A stretch of DNA of 64,000 nt from Planotetraspora thailandica (GCF_016863335.1 NZ_BOOR01000031.1:62001-126000); one strand, 5' to 3'. Positions 1 to 8,823 are shown, counted from the stretch's first letter. Notes: generated by a model not told the origin, from the letters alone. Made by a program: numbers and translations.

Positions 1-3000
1 GTTGGTCCCGGTCAGCGGGATGCCGGCCGTCGACTTGTACGGGTCGGACGAGCCGTTGTCGTAGTGAACCGCGAACGAGCCCGAGCCCTGGTCGTAGTAG
101 GAGATGGTGAACGTGGCCGAGTAGAACCCGGCGTGGGCGATGGAGTCGTCGATGTCGAAGTAGATGTTGCTCTGTGTGCTGGTGCGGGCCGTCAGGCCGC
201 CGATCACCGAGGCGGTCGTCGGCCCGTCGAAGCCACCCGACGGCCTCTCGTCCTCACTCATTCCGTAGGCGTAGTTGGTCGGTCCGACGACCGAGCCGAC
301 CACGGCCGTGCCGGGCGGCAGGTCGGACGCGTCGAAGGGAACTCCGGCCGACGCGTCGCTGGTGAGGCCGGTCGTGTCGGCCACCGTGGCGGTGATGGTC
401 TGACGCCCCGGCGTCAGGCCGCCGCTCGGCGCGCAGTTCCAGGCGCCCGAGGCGTTCGCCGTACCGGTGCACAGCGCCGCCGAGCCCTCGTGGACGGTGA
501 CCGTCCCGTTCGGGATCGTCGTGCCCGCGATGGAGGAGGCCAGCTTGACCGTCTCGCCGTTACGCGGGGTCGTGATGGCCGGCGCCGGCGGGAAGGCGTG
601 CTGGGTGGGCACCCACGGACCCGTGACGGTCAGACCGGCGCTGTGGACCGTGAACGGGCCGTCGGCGTGCAGCCGCAGGTCCGCTCCCGCGTTCTGCAGC
701 CCGCCGAAGTAGGCGCCACTGAAGGCCACGTCGGCGGTCTTCCACGTGTGGCTGTCGGTGAGCGCGATGCTCCCGGCCACCTGGTACGGCGTACTCGGAC
801 CCGCGTCGTACTGCACCGCGATGGAGCCGGTGCCGCTGTCGAAGTACGACACGGCCACCTTCCCGTTGTACGACCCGGTAGCGGCCACGTTGTCGTCGAC
901 ATCGAAGTACATGTCGCTGCCGCCGCTCCCGGTGCCGGTCGTGCGCGCGGTCAGGCCGCTCACGTCGCCGGCCGTCGTGGAGCCTCCGGCCGAGCCGTTG
1001 TCGTCGACCTGGGTCAGGCCGTAGGAGCGGTTGGTGCCGCCGAGGACGGTGCCGACGGTGGCGGTGCCGGCCTGCGCGGTCTTGTCCAGGCCGAGCTGCA
1101 CGCCGCCCAGGTGCCGTGCCGCGGTCGGCGCGCTCCCGGTCACCTTCGCAAACGGAAGGCCGGTGGTGGGCGCGGACACCTGCTGCACGAGGTACGACTT
1201 GCCCTTCTTGACCGGGACATTCAGGATGTCCTGGCTGCCGGACGCCACCACCTTGCGCCCGTTCTTGCCGTCGACGACCTCCACCTGCTGGCCGGGCCAG
1301 GGGTTCTTCACCCGCAGCGTGCCGGTCGTCCCCGCCTCGATCGCGGCGGTGACGAGGCGGCCATCCTGCACCTGGACGTCGACCTTGCCGTTGTCCTGGA
1401 TGTAGACGCTGCCGCTGACGTTCCAGTCGCTCGGCCACGCCGGCGCGAAGCGGATGATGCCGTCGTAGGCCTGCACGAGCGCCTCGTTGACCGCGGCCGC
1501 GACGCCGGACTCCTGCTCGATGTACGGCTGGTAGCCGACGGTGTTGCCGAGGTCGGCGAACCCGTTCGGGTACACCTGGTGTCCCTGGGTGATGGAGATC
1601 AGGTTGCTGCGCACCTCGGCGGCGTTCTGCAGCCGGGCCGCGTCGATCGCGTCCATCGACCAGTCGTTTCCGCCCTTGTTAGGCCGGTGGGCGTAGCTGC
1701 GCTGCTCCAGCGAGAAGAGGTTCTTGTCCTGGTCGCTGATCGTGTTCCAGGGCCACAGGGGCTCCAGCTCGATGTTCTCGCCGTTCCTGCGCTGCGCCGC
1801 AGGCTCGTAGGAGATCGCGAGCATGTCGGTGCCGGTGGCGTCCGCGGCGTCCGTCTCGGCTGCGGTGTAGTGCGGGTTCAGCAATGCCGTACGGGTGGCC
1901 TGGTCGGTCCGCGGGTACGGCGGGATCTGCGTCAGGGCCTTCCCGACCTGCTGCACCAGCGCGGCGTCGGCCTTCTTGTCGGTGCCGAGCTCCTTGGCGG
2001 CCTGCTGGATGATCGGGAAGAGCGCGAGGTCGGCCGCGATGTCGGTGGTCGGGTCGTTGACGGACCACTGGGTCTCGTGCGCGTTGGCGTTGGCGTGCAG
2101 CAGGCCGTCGGCGCCGACGGTCTGGTAGTCCAGCAGGAACACGGCGGTGGACTTGATGAAGGGCCAGTACTTCTTCAGCATCGCGCGGTCGCCGGTGGCC
2201 TGGTACTGCTGCCACATGTACAGCGCCACCTCGGGCCCGCTGGTGATGTTGAGCGCGTTCCAGTTGGGTGCGCTGGCCTGGCTGCAGCTGCCGTTGCCGT
2301 TGATCTCGATGCCGTTGCCGTTGAAGCGCATGGTCTCCGACACGCAGGCGCCGGGCCGGCCGCCCATCGCGAGCTTGGTCCACGCCTCGATGTCGGCCAG
2401 GTCGTCGGAGTACATGTCGAAGATCGGCGTATTGAGGTCGTAGTTGCCCGAGCTCATGTTCGCCGAGATCTGCGTGCGCAGGTTCCACAGCCAGTACGCC
2501 GAGGGCGTCCAGGTCTGGGTGTCCTTGTTCCAGGCAAACATGTCGGCCTCACCGGCCTGGCTGCCGGGGTAGATGCCCTCCTTCATCGACGCCGCCTCCT
2601 CATAGAGGTAGAGCGTGCGCAGGTTCTCGATGTAGGCGGCGCTGCCGTCGGCCGAGTCCATCGTGACCAGGCCGGTGTGCTTCCAGAAGCGGTCCCACCA
2701 GCGGTCCTGGGCCTTCAGCAGCTTCGCCTCGCGCACGGTGGCGTCCTTGCCGATCAGCTCGGTCGCGGTCGCGGCGGCGTCGCCGCCGGTCCACCCGGGC
2801 GAGGCCACGACCACGCGGAACGTGCCGTCGGCGTGCGGCTTGAAGTTGACCTTCACCTGCGTGGGACTTGCGACCGTGGCCGTCACGTCCCGGCCGCCCG
2901 CGGTGATGGCGGCCAGCGAGCCGAACGTCTTCCCGCTGCCGATCGAGGGATTTCCGTCCACCCAGGTCTCGGCGAGGGTGCCGACGGTGCCGGACACCGC

Positions 3001-3558
3001 GGCCTCCGGCTTGCGGCCCTGCCACAGGTTGATCGTGGCCGTCTGGGCGATGTCGGGGTTCGCGCCGGAGACGTCGACGATCAGCTCGTCCTTCTCGGCC
3101 GACACCCACGCCTTCAGCGACATGCCGCCGCCGGACTCGCGGAGCACGCCGTCCGTCAGGTCCAGCAACCCGCTGAAGTCGGCGGCATGCGTGATCACCG
3201 ACAGGCCCGGGATGTTGAGCTGGCCGGGAGACTTGCGGTCGGGCATGGTGTCGGACCGGTTGAGCTGCGCGGTGAAACCGCCCTGCGCCCATGCCGCCAC
3301 GCCCAGCGAGCCGTTGCCCAGCGGCATGGACGCGGTCGGTGACACGTTCGGCGATCCGAGCACGAGGTTGGAGCGGCTGACGATCCCGGCCGGGTCGACC
3401 TCGAACGTCCCGTGATTCCACGCCGTCGTCGCTTCGGCGGCCGCCTCGGCCGTACCGGTGTTCACGGCGACGAGCCCCGCCAGCGCTGCGAGTAACGCCG
3501 ACCAGAGTGAGAGGGTGCGCCGGAGCGGGGCCCGGCGGCGACGGGGGGTGATCTGCAC
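1..3558 (-). CDS. Secreted GH95-like glycoside hydrolase with tandem C-terminal modules (3' end outside window)
   Basis: The minus-strand frame runs open from a GTG at 3558 to the window edge (1186 codons, no stop). A GGAGG lies a few bases before the GTG. Residues 1-40 form a signal peptide (Arg-rich start, hydrophobic core, ending near AEAAAE). The next ~200 residues, including LNRSDTMPDRKSPGQL, resemble the DUF5703 domain found at the N terminus of GH95-like enzymes. The central part, with SAYWLWNLRTQIS and ELEPLWPWNTISD, fits an (alpha/alpha)6 catalytic domain. A beta-sandwich module with YFDVDD and YFDSGTGS follows at about 826-986. A bacterial Ig-like domain lies near 990-1064, and a second copy of the module (YFDIDD, YYDQGSGS) starts at 1081 and is cut by the window end. 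The substrate is probably a plant or fungal polysaccharide; fucosidase activity is not shown. The long plus-strand frame opposite is an antisense shadow. Confidence 0.72.
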   Translation of the reverse strand, partial: MQITPRRRRAPLRRTLSLWSALLAALAGLVAVNTGTAEAAAEATTAWNHGTFEVDPAGIVSRSNLVLGSPNVSPTASMPLGNGSLGVAAWAQGGFTAQLNRSDTMPDRKSPGQLNIPGLSVITHAADFSGLLDLTDGVLRESGGGMSLKAWVSAEKDELIVDVSGANPDIAQTATINLWQGRKPEAAVSGTVGTLAETWVDGNPSIGSGKTFGSLAAITAGGRDVTATVASPTQVKVNFKPHADGTFRVVVASPGWTGGDAAATATELIGKDATVREAKLLKAQDRWWDRFWKHTGLVTMDSADGSAAYIENLRTLYLYEEAASMKEGIYPGSQAGEADMFAWNKDTQTWTPSAYWLWNLRTQISANMSSGNYDLNTPIFDMYSDDLADIEAWTKLAMGGRPGACVSETMRFNGNGIEINGNGSCSQASAPNWNALNITSGPEVALYMWQQYQATGDRAMLKKYWPFIKSTAVFLLDYQTVGADGLLHANANAHETQWSVNDPTTDIAADLALFPIIQQAAKELGTDKKADAALVQQVGKALTQIPPYPRTDQATRTALLNPHYTAAETDAADATGTDMLAISYEPAAQRRNGENIELEPLWPWNTISDQDKNLFSLEQRSYAHRPNKGGNDWSMDAIDAARLQNAAEVRSNLISITQGHQVYPNGFADLGNTVGYQPYIEQESGVAAAVNEALVQAYDGIIRFAPAWPSDWNVSGSVYIQDNGKVDVQVQDGRLVTAAIEAGTTGTLRVKNPWPGQQVEVVDGKNGRKVVASGSQDILNVPVKKGKSYLVQQVSAPTTGLPFAKVTGSAPTAARHLGGVQLGLDKTAQAGTATVGTVLGGTNRSYGLTQVDDNGSAGGSTTAGDVSGLTARTTGTGSGGSDMYFDVDDNVAATGSYNGKVAVSYFDSGTGSIAVQYDAGPSTPYQVAGSIALTDSHTWKTADVAFSGAYFGGLQNAGADLRLHADGPFTVHSAGLTVTGPWVPTQHAFPPAPAITTPRNGETVKLASSIAGTTIPNGTVTVHEGSAALCTGTANASGAWNCAPSGGLTPGRQTITATVADTTGLTSDASAGVPFDASDLPPGTAVVGSVVGPTNYAYGMSEDERPSGGFDGPTTASVIGGLTARTSTQSNIYFDIDDSIAHAGFYSATFTISYYDQGSGSFAVHYDNGSSDPYKSTAGIPLTGTN

Positions 3559-3680
3559 GATGCCCTCCAGGGCTGTACGACGCTCGACCAAAGAGGTCGA
3601 ATCAGTGCTCCGATGAATACGCCGCGTACACGCACAGTTGAGGGGATATGGACACACGTAAGCTGCAGTGCCGCCAGCGA

Positions 3681-3723
3681 ACATCGGATGAATGTCGTTC
3701 TAGACCATCGAGAGATCCGATGT
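3681..3723. promoter_or_regulatory. Dyad-symmetric candidate operator upstream of the GH95-like gene
   Basis: ACATCGGAT (3681-3689) and its exact reverse complement ATCCGATGT (3715-3723) flank CGTTCTAGACCA (3696-3707). The latter matches the DasR dre core TGGTCTAGACCA at 10 of 12 positions, and its centre lies within one base of the outer dyad's centre. The element is about 140 bp upstream of the GTG at 3558. Regulation by DasR or another sugar repressor is an inference. I recognise nothing else in the 345-bp gap 3559-3903 except the hairpin listed next. Confidence 0.4.
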
Positions 3724-3843
3724 AAAGCCCCACGACACACAAAAGTCGCAATCCGGGAACACAGCCGTCACACAGACATAGCTCGCAAGCTGGTCACAGC
3801 CCTGCGCCCGGGCGATCCCCGAATCGCGCGGACGCCACATACG

Positions 3844-3887
3844 CCGGTCCACCGGAAGCAGTTCTCGACCGCATTCCGGTGGACCGG
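3844..3887 (-). terminator. Hairpin terminator after the GH25 gene
   Basis: CCGGTCCACCGGAA (3844-3857) and TTCCGGTGGACCGG (3874-3887) form a perfect 14-bp stem with a 16-nt loop. It starts 17 bp beyond the stop codon of the muramidase gene. There is no clear U tract, as is common for actinomycete terminators. Confidence 0.7.
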
Positions 3888-3903
3888 GTTCCCCGTGTCT
3901 CCG

Positions 3904-4635
3904 TCAGTGACGGCCCAGCAGGCGCAACTGCTCCGGGCTCAGGAACGAGACGTTCTGGTCGATCGGGGTGTCGGTGTACTGGTGGATCGTCCAGCTCTTC
4001 CAGCCGGCGGGAGGGGCGACGTCACCCTGCGCCCTGCCGTAGTAGGCCACCCACAGCGGGTAGGAGGCCAGGCCTTCACCGTAGGTGTTGGCGAAGTCCC
4101 AGTTGCTGTAGAACAGCGGCGTGACGCCGGTCTTCTTCTTCACGTAGGTGAGCCACGTCTTGGCCCAGGAGTTCACCTGGGAGACGGACTGGCCGTCGCT
4201 CGTCTCGAGGTCGAGCACCAGGAGATCGCCGCTCTTGGCGGGCTCCGCATTCACCACGGAGAGGAAGTGGTCGGCCTCGGCGATCGGATCATCACTGGGG
4301 TGACCGAAGTGGTAGGCGCCGCGCACGATGCCCTTCTTGGCCATCTCCAGCCAGTGCCGGTCGAAGCTCGCGTCGCGGATGTCCAGGCCTTCGGTGGCCT
4401 TGACGATGCCGAATTTCGCCGGACTGGCGCTCCAGTTGTAGTCGGGCTCGTAGCTGGATACGTCCGGGCCGTACGTGAACTGGTTGGCGTGGGCCGGACT
4501 GGTCGAGACGACGGCGGCCGTGAGGGCCGCCGCGGCGGTGATGGCACCGGCGACGGCGGCGCGTGTGCGCCTGCTGGTGATGCCGAGCCGGTTTTTGCAG
4601 GAGAGCATGATCGAGGAGAGGCGATGGGTGGCCAT
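3904..4635 (-). CDS. Secreted GH25 muramidase (lysozyme)
   Basis: 243 residues. An N-terminal export signal (Arg-rich start, then AAVAGAITAAAALTAAVVST, ending near SPAHA) precedes a single GH25 domain of the usual ~190 residues. The family landmarks are all visible: DVSSYEPDYNW at the first strand, VKATEG, RGAYHFGHP, the acidic LLVLDLE strand that carries catalytic carboxylates, and LWVAYYG and IHQYTDT at the end. GH25 enzymes cleave the MurNAc-GlcNAc bond of peptidoglycan, so the protein acts in or outside the wall. The AAGGAG is 12 nt before the chosen ATG, slightly long; the next Met (residue 10) has no ribosome site. The gene is monocistronic and sits behind a c-di-AMP riboswitch, a typical arrangement for actinobacterial wall hydrolases. 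Confidence 0.93.
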   Translation of the reverse strand: MATHRLSSIMLSCKNRLGITSRRTRAAVAGAITAAAALTAAVVSTSPAHANQFTYGPDVSSYEPDYNWSASPAKFGIVKATEGLDIRDASFDRHWLEMAKKGIVRGAYHFGHPSDDPIAEADHFLSVVNAEPAKSGDLLVLDLETSDGQSVSQVNSWAKTWLTYVKKKTGVTPLFYSNWDFANTYGEGLASYPLWVAYYGRAQGDVAPPAGWKSWTIHQYTDTPIDQNVSFLSPEQLRLLGRH

Positions 4636-4652
4636 GTAAGGGGTTGACTCCT

Positions 4653-4797
4653 TGCTTCCATGCCGCCTACCGGGTTAGCTGACGGGTTCGGGCAGGAAGT
4701 GCCCTACGAGGCGCGGCCGAGTGGGGGGCGACGCTCCGATTCACCCCGGAAAGGGTGGGTCCCCGGCTCCGCGAGGTGCGGATTCGGCGGCCGCACG
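4653..4797 (-). ncRNA. ydaO/yuaA-type cyclic-di-AMP riboswitch leader
   Basis: Read on the minus strand, the leader contains the conserved blocks of the c-di-AMP aptamer in order: GCCGAATCCGC, GCGGAGCCGGGGACCCA, CCGGGGTGA, TAGGGC, CCCGAACCCGTCAGCTAACC and GGTAGGCGGC. They are followed at once by AAGGAG and the muramidase start at 4635. In actinobacteria this RNA is known to turn off cell-wall hydrolase genes when c-di-AMP is high. The promoter should lie near 4890-4930, in the AT-richer patch; I could not fix it. This element accounts for most of the gap 4636-5021. Confidence 0.9.
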
Positions 4798-4985
4798 CTC
4801 CCGGCTGGGCTGGGCCCCTCCGGGACGTACGGTCCGGGCAACGAACTGGCAACGGATACGGGTATGGGAGCCATCGTCTTCCGTGCCATGGCTACTAAAG
4901 GTACATACATTACCATAACGGTGTAAATAGGACACCGCAGGATGTTTTGGACCTGTCCTGGGGGAAGCCTCCACCGCCTTCCGAG

Positions 4986-5013
4986 CCGGCCGGCCACCGA
5001 GATGGCCGACCGG
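4986..5013 (-). terminator. Hairpin terminator after the LacI gene
   Basis: CCGGCCGGCCA (4986-4996) pairs with TGGCCGACCGG (5003-5013), 11 bp with one mismatch and a 6-nt loop. It begins about 9 bp past the LacI stop codon on the minus strand. Confidence 0.6.
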
Positions 5014-5021
5014 CATCGTCA

Positions 5022-6041
5022 TCAGCCCGCCGCGGCCGGTGCGGGGGCGGTCGACCCGCGCACGACGAGCTCCGTGGCGAGCTCGACGTGGTGAGAGTCG
5101 ATCTTCTCGCCCGCGGCCAGGCGCAGGGCCGTACGCATGGCCACGCTGCCCATCTCCCGCAGGGGCTGGCGCACGGTGGTCAGCGGCGGCGAGCCCATCC
5201 GGGCGACCTGGGTATCGTCGAAGCCCACGATGCTGAGGTCCTCGGGGATGCGCAGACCCCGCGCCCGGGCGGCCTCGATGATGCCGAGGGCGGTCTCGTC
5301 GCTGCCCGCGAAGATCGCCGTCGGCACCTGCGGCAGGTCGAGGAGCTCCGCGCCCAGCTCCACGCCGTCGTTGTAGAGGAAGTGGCCCTCCCGCACGTAG
5401 CCGGGGGTCACGGGCGCCCCCGCGGCCTCCATGGCGGCCCGGTAGCCGTGCATCCGCGCCTGGTTGCAGGCCGCGGTCGCCGGGCCGCCCAGGTAGGCGA
5501 TGCGGCGGTGGCCGAGGGACAGCAGATGCTGGGTCGCGGAGAGGCCACCCGCGAAGTTGGTCGACCCGACGCTGGTCACGTCGGTGCGCGGCAGGTTGAG
5601 CGGGTCGACCACGACAAGCGGCAGGTTGGCCCGCGCCAGCGCGGTCAGCTGCCTGGCGGTCATCTCGGCGGTGACGGCGATCACCGCCCGGCGCCCGACG
5701 GAGACCAGGCCGCGGGCCCACGCGGACGTGCGGTCGGCGCCCCTGCGGATGCTGACGACCACCCCGACACCGACCTCGGCCCCCGTGTCGACCGCGCCCT
5801 GGATGATCTCGGTGGAGTACGCGTTGATGTCCGCGTCGAATTCCAGTTCGATCGTGGCGCCGCCCGTGGCCTCGCTCCGGCGCGCCACGTAGTCATGCTG
5901 CTGGAGCAGCGACTCCACGAGGGACCGGGTGGTCGGCGCGACGTCGCTGCGGCCGTTGAGCACCTTGGAGACGGTGGCGACCGACACCCCGGCCGACGCC
6001 GCGACGGTGGCGAGGGTGGCGCGCCTAGGATTGGGCGGCAT
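5022..6041 (-). CDS. LacI-family sugar-responsive repressor
   Basis: 339 residues from the ATG at 6041, which has GGGAGA four bases before it; the frame extends further upstream but has no better start. Residues 7-60 hold the HTH (LATVAASAGVSVATVSKVLNG) and hinge (ARRSEATGG). The rest is a periplasmic-binding-protein-like effector domain, with VVVDPLNLP, HLLSLGHRRIAYLGGP, AIFAGSDETALGIIEAA and LSIVGFDDTQVARMGSPPLT. The start codon lies inside the 3' end of the GH3 gene (17-bp overlap), so the two are cotranscribed. The likely role is to repress the GH3 gene and the divergent sugar importer in response to a beta-glucoside; the ligand is unknown. Confidence 0.93.
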   Translation of the reverse strand: MPPNPRRATLATVAASAGVSVATVSKVLNGRSDVAPTTRSLVESLLQQHDYVARRSEATGGATIELEFDADINAYSTEIIQGAVDTGAEVGVGVVVSIRRGADRTSAWARGLVSVGRRAVIAVTAEMTARQLTALARANLPLVVVDPLNLPRTDVTSVGSTNFAGGLSATQHLLSLGHRRIAYLGGPATAACNQARMHGYRAAMEAAGAPVTPGYVREGHFLYNDGVELGAELLDLPQVPTAIFAGSDETALGIIEAARARGLRIPEDLSIVGFDDTQVARMGSPPLTTVRQPLREMGSVAMRTALRLAAGEKIDSHHVELATELVVRGSTAPAPAAAG

Positions 6042-8469
6042 CTCGTCTCCCATGAACCACCTCCACCGGCGTGACCAGCCGCCGGTCGTGGCCGACCTCA
6101 CGCAACGGGCCGGTCAACCGTACGGCGCCGCGACACGGCAGGTCGGCCGACGACGTGCCGACGAACACCTCGACGTCTCCGGGCTCGACGATGCGCCGCA
6201 GGCCACGGCCCGTGAAGGCGGTCCTGTCGGCGTGCACGAGGAACCGCACCTCGGCCTCGGCACCGGGCTCCAGGTGAACCCGCGCGAAGCCGGCCAGCTG
6301 CTTCATCGGCCTCGTGACCTGGGCGACGACGTCGTGCAGGTAAAGCTGGACGACCTCGTCACCCTCCCTCGCCCCCGTGTTGCGGACGCGGACCGACACG
6401 GTGAACTCGCCGTCGGTGGGCACCTCGGCGTCGCTGATCCGCAGGCCGTCGACGTCGAAGGCGGTGTACGAGGAGCCGTATCCGAACGGGAACAGCGGGG
6501 TCGGGTCGAGGTTGCTGATCCCGTGACTGTTGGAGCCCAGCGGCGGCTGCAGGTAGGTGCCCGGCTGGCCTCCCGGCGTCCGGGGGATCTGCACGGGCAG
6601 CTTGCCCCCGGGCTGGACCCGGCCGGAAAGCACGCCGGCGATCGCCGACGCACCCTCCTCGCCCGGCATGAACGCCTGGACCAGGGCGGCCGCCCCGGCG
6701 TGCACCTCGCCCAGCGCGTACGGCCGGCCCGAGACGACGACCGCAACGACCGGCGTCCCCGTGGCGGCGAGGTCGGCGAGGAGGTCCGCCTGGACCCCGG
6801 GCAGCCGCAGGTCCTCGGCGTCGCAGCCCTCGCCCGAGGTGCCGTGCCCGAACAGGCCGGCGAGGTCGCCCACGACGGCGACGCACAGGTCGGCCTCGCG
6901 GGCCGCGCCCACCGCTGCTGCGAAGCCCGAGCGGTCGTCGCCCTGAACGTCGCAGCCCCGCTCGTGGACGATCTCGGCGTCCGGCAGCTCCGCCCGCAGA
7001 GCCTCGAGCACCGTCGGGGCGGCGATGCCGAGCCCCAGGCCCGGATGGCGGGGCAGGACGTGGTTGGGGAAGGCGTAGCAGCCCATGAAGGTGCGCGGGT
7101 CGTCGGCGGCGGGCCCGACCACGGCGACGCGGCGCGGCGCCGTACGCCCCTCCCCCAGCAGCGGCAGCACGGTGCCGGCGTCGAGCAACACGACGGACCG
7201 CTCGGCCATCTCGCGGGCCAGGGCGCGGTTGGACGGCGAGTCCAGGTCGGTGGTGGCGGCCGCCGACACCGAGCCTTCGGGCGTCCAGTCCTCGTCGAGC
7301 AGGCCGAGCTGCGCCTTCTGCGTCAGCAGGCGCCGGGCCGCCCGGTCGATCAAGGACTCCGGCACCTCTCCCCGGCGCACCCGCTCGGCCAGGTTCTGGC
7401 CGAAACCGAGGGTGTCGGGCAGTTCGACGTCGATGCCCGCGGTGAGCGCCTGGACGCCGGCGTCGTCAGTGTCCGCGGCGACCCCGTGCATCGTGGCGAG
7501 GAACGGGACCGCCCAGTAGTCCGAGACGACGGTCCCGGTGAAGCCCCACTCCTCGCGCAGCACCTCGGTCAGCAGCCACGGGTCGGCCCCGGCCGGGACG
7601 CCGTCCACGTCGGCGTAGGAGTTCATCACCGAGCGGGCGCCGCCGAGCGCGACGGCCGCCTCGAAGGTCGGGAGGATCATGTCCATGAGCTCGCGTCGGC
7701 CCATGGGGACGGGGCCGTGGTTGCGGGCCGCCCGCGACGCGGAGTATCCGGCGAAGTGCTTGAGGGTGGCGATGATCCCGGCGCTCTCCAGGCCCCGGAC
7801 GTACGCGGCGCCGAGCATCGCGACGAGGTAGGGGTCCTCGCCCATCGTCTCCTCGACCCTGCCCCAGCGATAGTCGCGCACGACGTCCAGGACCGGCGAC
7901 AGCCCCTGGTGCACGCCCACGGCGCGCATGTCCCGCCCGATGGCGGTGGCCATGCGCTCGACCAGGTCGGGGTCGAACGTCGCTCCCCAGGCGATGGCCG
8001 CCGGGAAGACGGTCGCGCCGTAGGTCGTGAATCCGGTGAGGCACTCCTCGTGCACGAGCGCGGGAATGCCGAGACGCGAGCGCCCGATCACCGTGTGCTG
8101 CATCCGGATCACCTCCGCGGCGCCCTCCGCCGCGGTCACCGGCGCGCTGCCGAACACGCGGGTCAGGTGCCCCAGACCGAAGCGGGCGGCCTCTTCGAGG
8201 GGGATCGTCCCGGACGCCGCGAACACGTCCTGCATCGGCGCGACGTTCAACGCCGCGGAGTCGGGGTCCTCGGCGGCCGGGCCGGCGTCCGGCTCCGCGT
8301 CTCCCACCTGCATGTCGTTGCCGACCCATCGGCTGCCGAGCTGGCCGACCTTCTCTTCCAGGGTCATTTCTCCAAGGAGGGCATCGACCCGGTCGGCCAC
8401 GGAAAGCGCCGGGTCCTGCCACGAGCGGAATACCCGGTCTGACGTGGGGGTCCGATCTAGAGCCGTCAT
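6025..8469 (-). CDS. GH3 beta-glucosidase, apparently cytoplasmic
   Basis: 814 residues from the ATG at 8469, chosen because AAGGAG sits 7 nt upstream; an open extension to 8649 has no ribosome site. No signal peptide is visible, so imported oligosaccharides are the probable substrates. The N-terminal TIM barrel contains MTLEEKVGQLGSRW, LKHFAGYSASRAARNHGPV and TVVSDYW, whose Asp (residue 317) is at the nucleophile position of GH3. The second alpha/beta domain carries GEGCDAEDLRLPG, the usual acid/base region. The C-terminal fibronectin-III-like domain has DEVVQLYLHD and LAGFARVHLEPG. Downstream it overlaps the LacI gene. Beta-glucosidase is the commonest activity for this architecture; xylosidase or another exo-activity cannot be excluded. 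Confidence 0.9.
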   Translation of the reverse strand: MTALDRTPTSDRVFRSWQDPALSVADRVDALLGEMTLEEKVGQLGSRWVGNDMQVGDAEPDAGPAAEDPDSAALNVAPMQDVFAASGTIPLEEAARFGLGHLTRVFGSAPVTAAEGAAEVIRMQHTVIGRSRLGIPALVHEECLTGFTTYGATVFPAAIAWGATFDPDLVERMATAIGRDMRAVGVHQGLSPVLDVVRDYRWGRVEETMGEDPYLVAMLGAAYVRGLESAGIIATLKHFAGYSASRAARNHGPVPMGRRELMDMILPTFEAAVALGGARSVMNSYADVDGVPAGADPWLLTEVLREEWGFTGTVVSDYWAVPFLATMHGVAADTDDAGVQALTAGIDVELPDTLGFGQNLAERVRRGEVPESLIDRAARRLLTQKAQLGLLDEDWTPEGSVSAAATTDLDSPSNRALAREMAERSVVLLDAGTVLPLLGEGRTAPRRVAVVGPAADDPRTFMGCYAFPNHVLPRHPGLGLGIAAPTVLEALRAELPDAEIVHERGCDVQGDDRSGFAAAVGAAREADLCVAVVGDLAGLFGHGTSGEGCDAEDLRLPGVQADLLADLAATGTPVVAVVVSGRPYALGEVHAGAAALVQAFMPGEEGASAIAGVLSGRVQPGGKLPVQIPRTPGGQPGTYLQPPLGSNSHGISNLDPTPLFPFGYGSSYTAFDVDGLRISDAEVPTDGEFTVSVRVRNTGAREGDEVVQLYLHDVVAQVTRPMKQLAGFARVHLEPGAEAEVRFLVHADRTAFTGRGLRRIVEPGDVEVFVGTSSADLPCRGAVRLTGPLREVGHDRRLVTPVEVVHGRRDAAQS

Positions 8470-8501
8470 TGCCCGCTCCTTCAAAGGGGTTTCTCTCGCA
8501 A

Positions 8502-8518
8502 AATCTCGAAACCTTTCG
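8502..8518. promoter_or_regulatory. Candidate LacI operator in the GH3 leader
   Basis: ATCTCGAAAC (8503-8512) matches the palindrome GTTTCGAAAC found on the importer side at 8 of 10 positions. It overlaps a second small dyad, CGAAA-CC-TTTCG (8507-8518). The site is ~40 bp upstream of the GH3 start codon, a normal place for an autoregulatory LacI site. Confidence 0.4.
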
Positions 8519-8637
8519 GCGCCATGAAGCGGCCTGTGCGCGAGACCTCCTTGACACAAATTGACCAGCTTCACGCCGGTGCGAGCGTACCCCACACGCG
8601 CCTCACCGAACCCAGTAAATGCGTGTGAATCAGGGTC

Positions 8638-8703
8638 TTGACACACCATGTGGCGAAATCTAAATTGACGAGCCCTGCGGTCATGTCGGAAAAGTTTCGA
8701 AAC
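8638..8703 (+). promoter_or_regulatory. Promoter and palindromic operator of the sugar importer
   Basis: TTGACA (8638-8643) and TAAATT (8661-8666) are 17 bp apart. The perfect 10-bp palindrome GTTTCGAAAC (8694-8703), with the central CG typical of LacI operators, follows about 25 bp after the expected start site. The 354-bp divergent gap 8470-8823 holds these elements; an orphan AAGGAGGA at ~8712 has no start codon at proper spacing. Confidence 0.55.
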
Positions 8704-8823
8704 GGTAACTCAAGGAGGACCAGAAGAGCGGCATCGGGGGGTGCTGATCCATGACCGCCGGCCGACGCATTCGATGATCAACGAGCCGCGGCCCGCCCCC
8801 GGCATTCGAGTACGGAGATCAGC

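Noticed and set aside
64-3342. A 1092-codon open frame on the plus strand
   Set aside because: It is antisense to the GH95-like gene, is composed mainly of Arg/Gly/Val/Asp without domain motifs, and has no ribosome site; GC-rich shadow frame.
4704-4997. A 97-codon minus-strand frame and other short frames between the muramidase and LacI genes
   Set aside because: They overlap the c-di-AMP riboswitch and its promoter region and show no coding signature.
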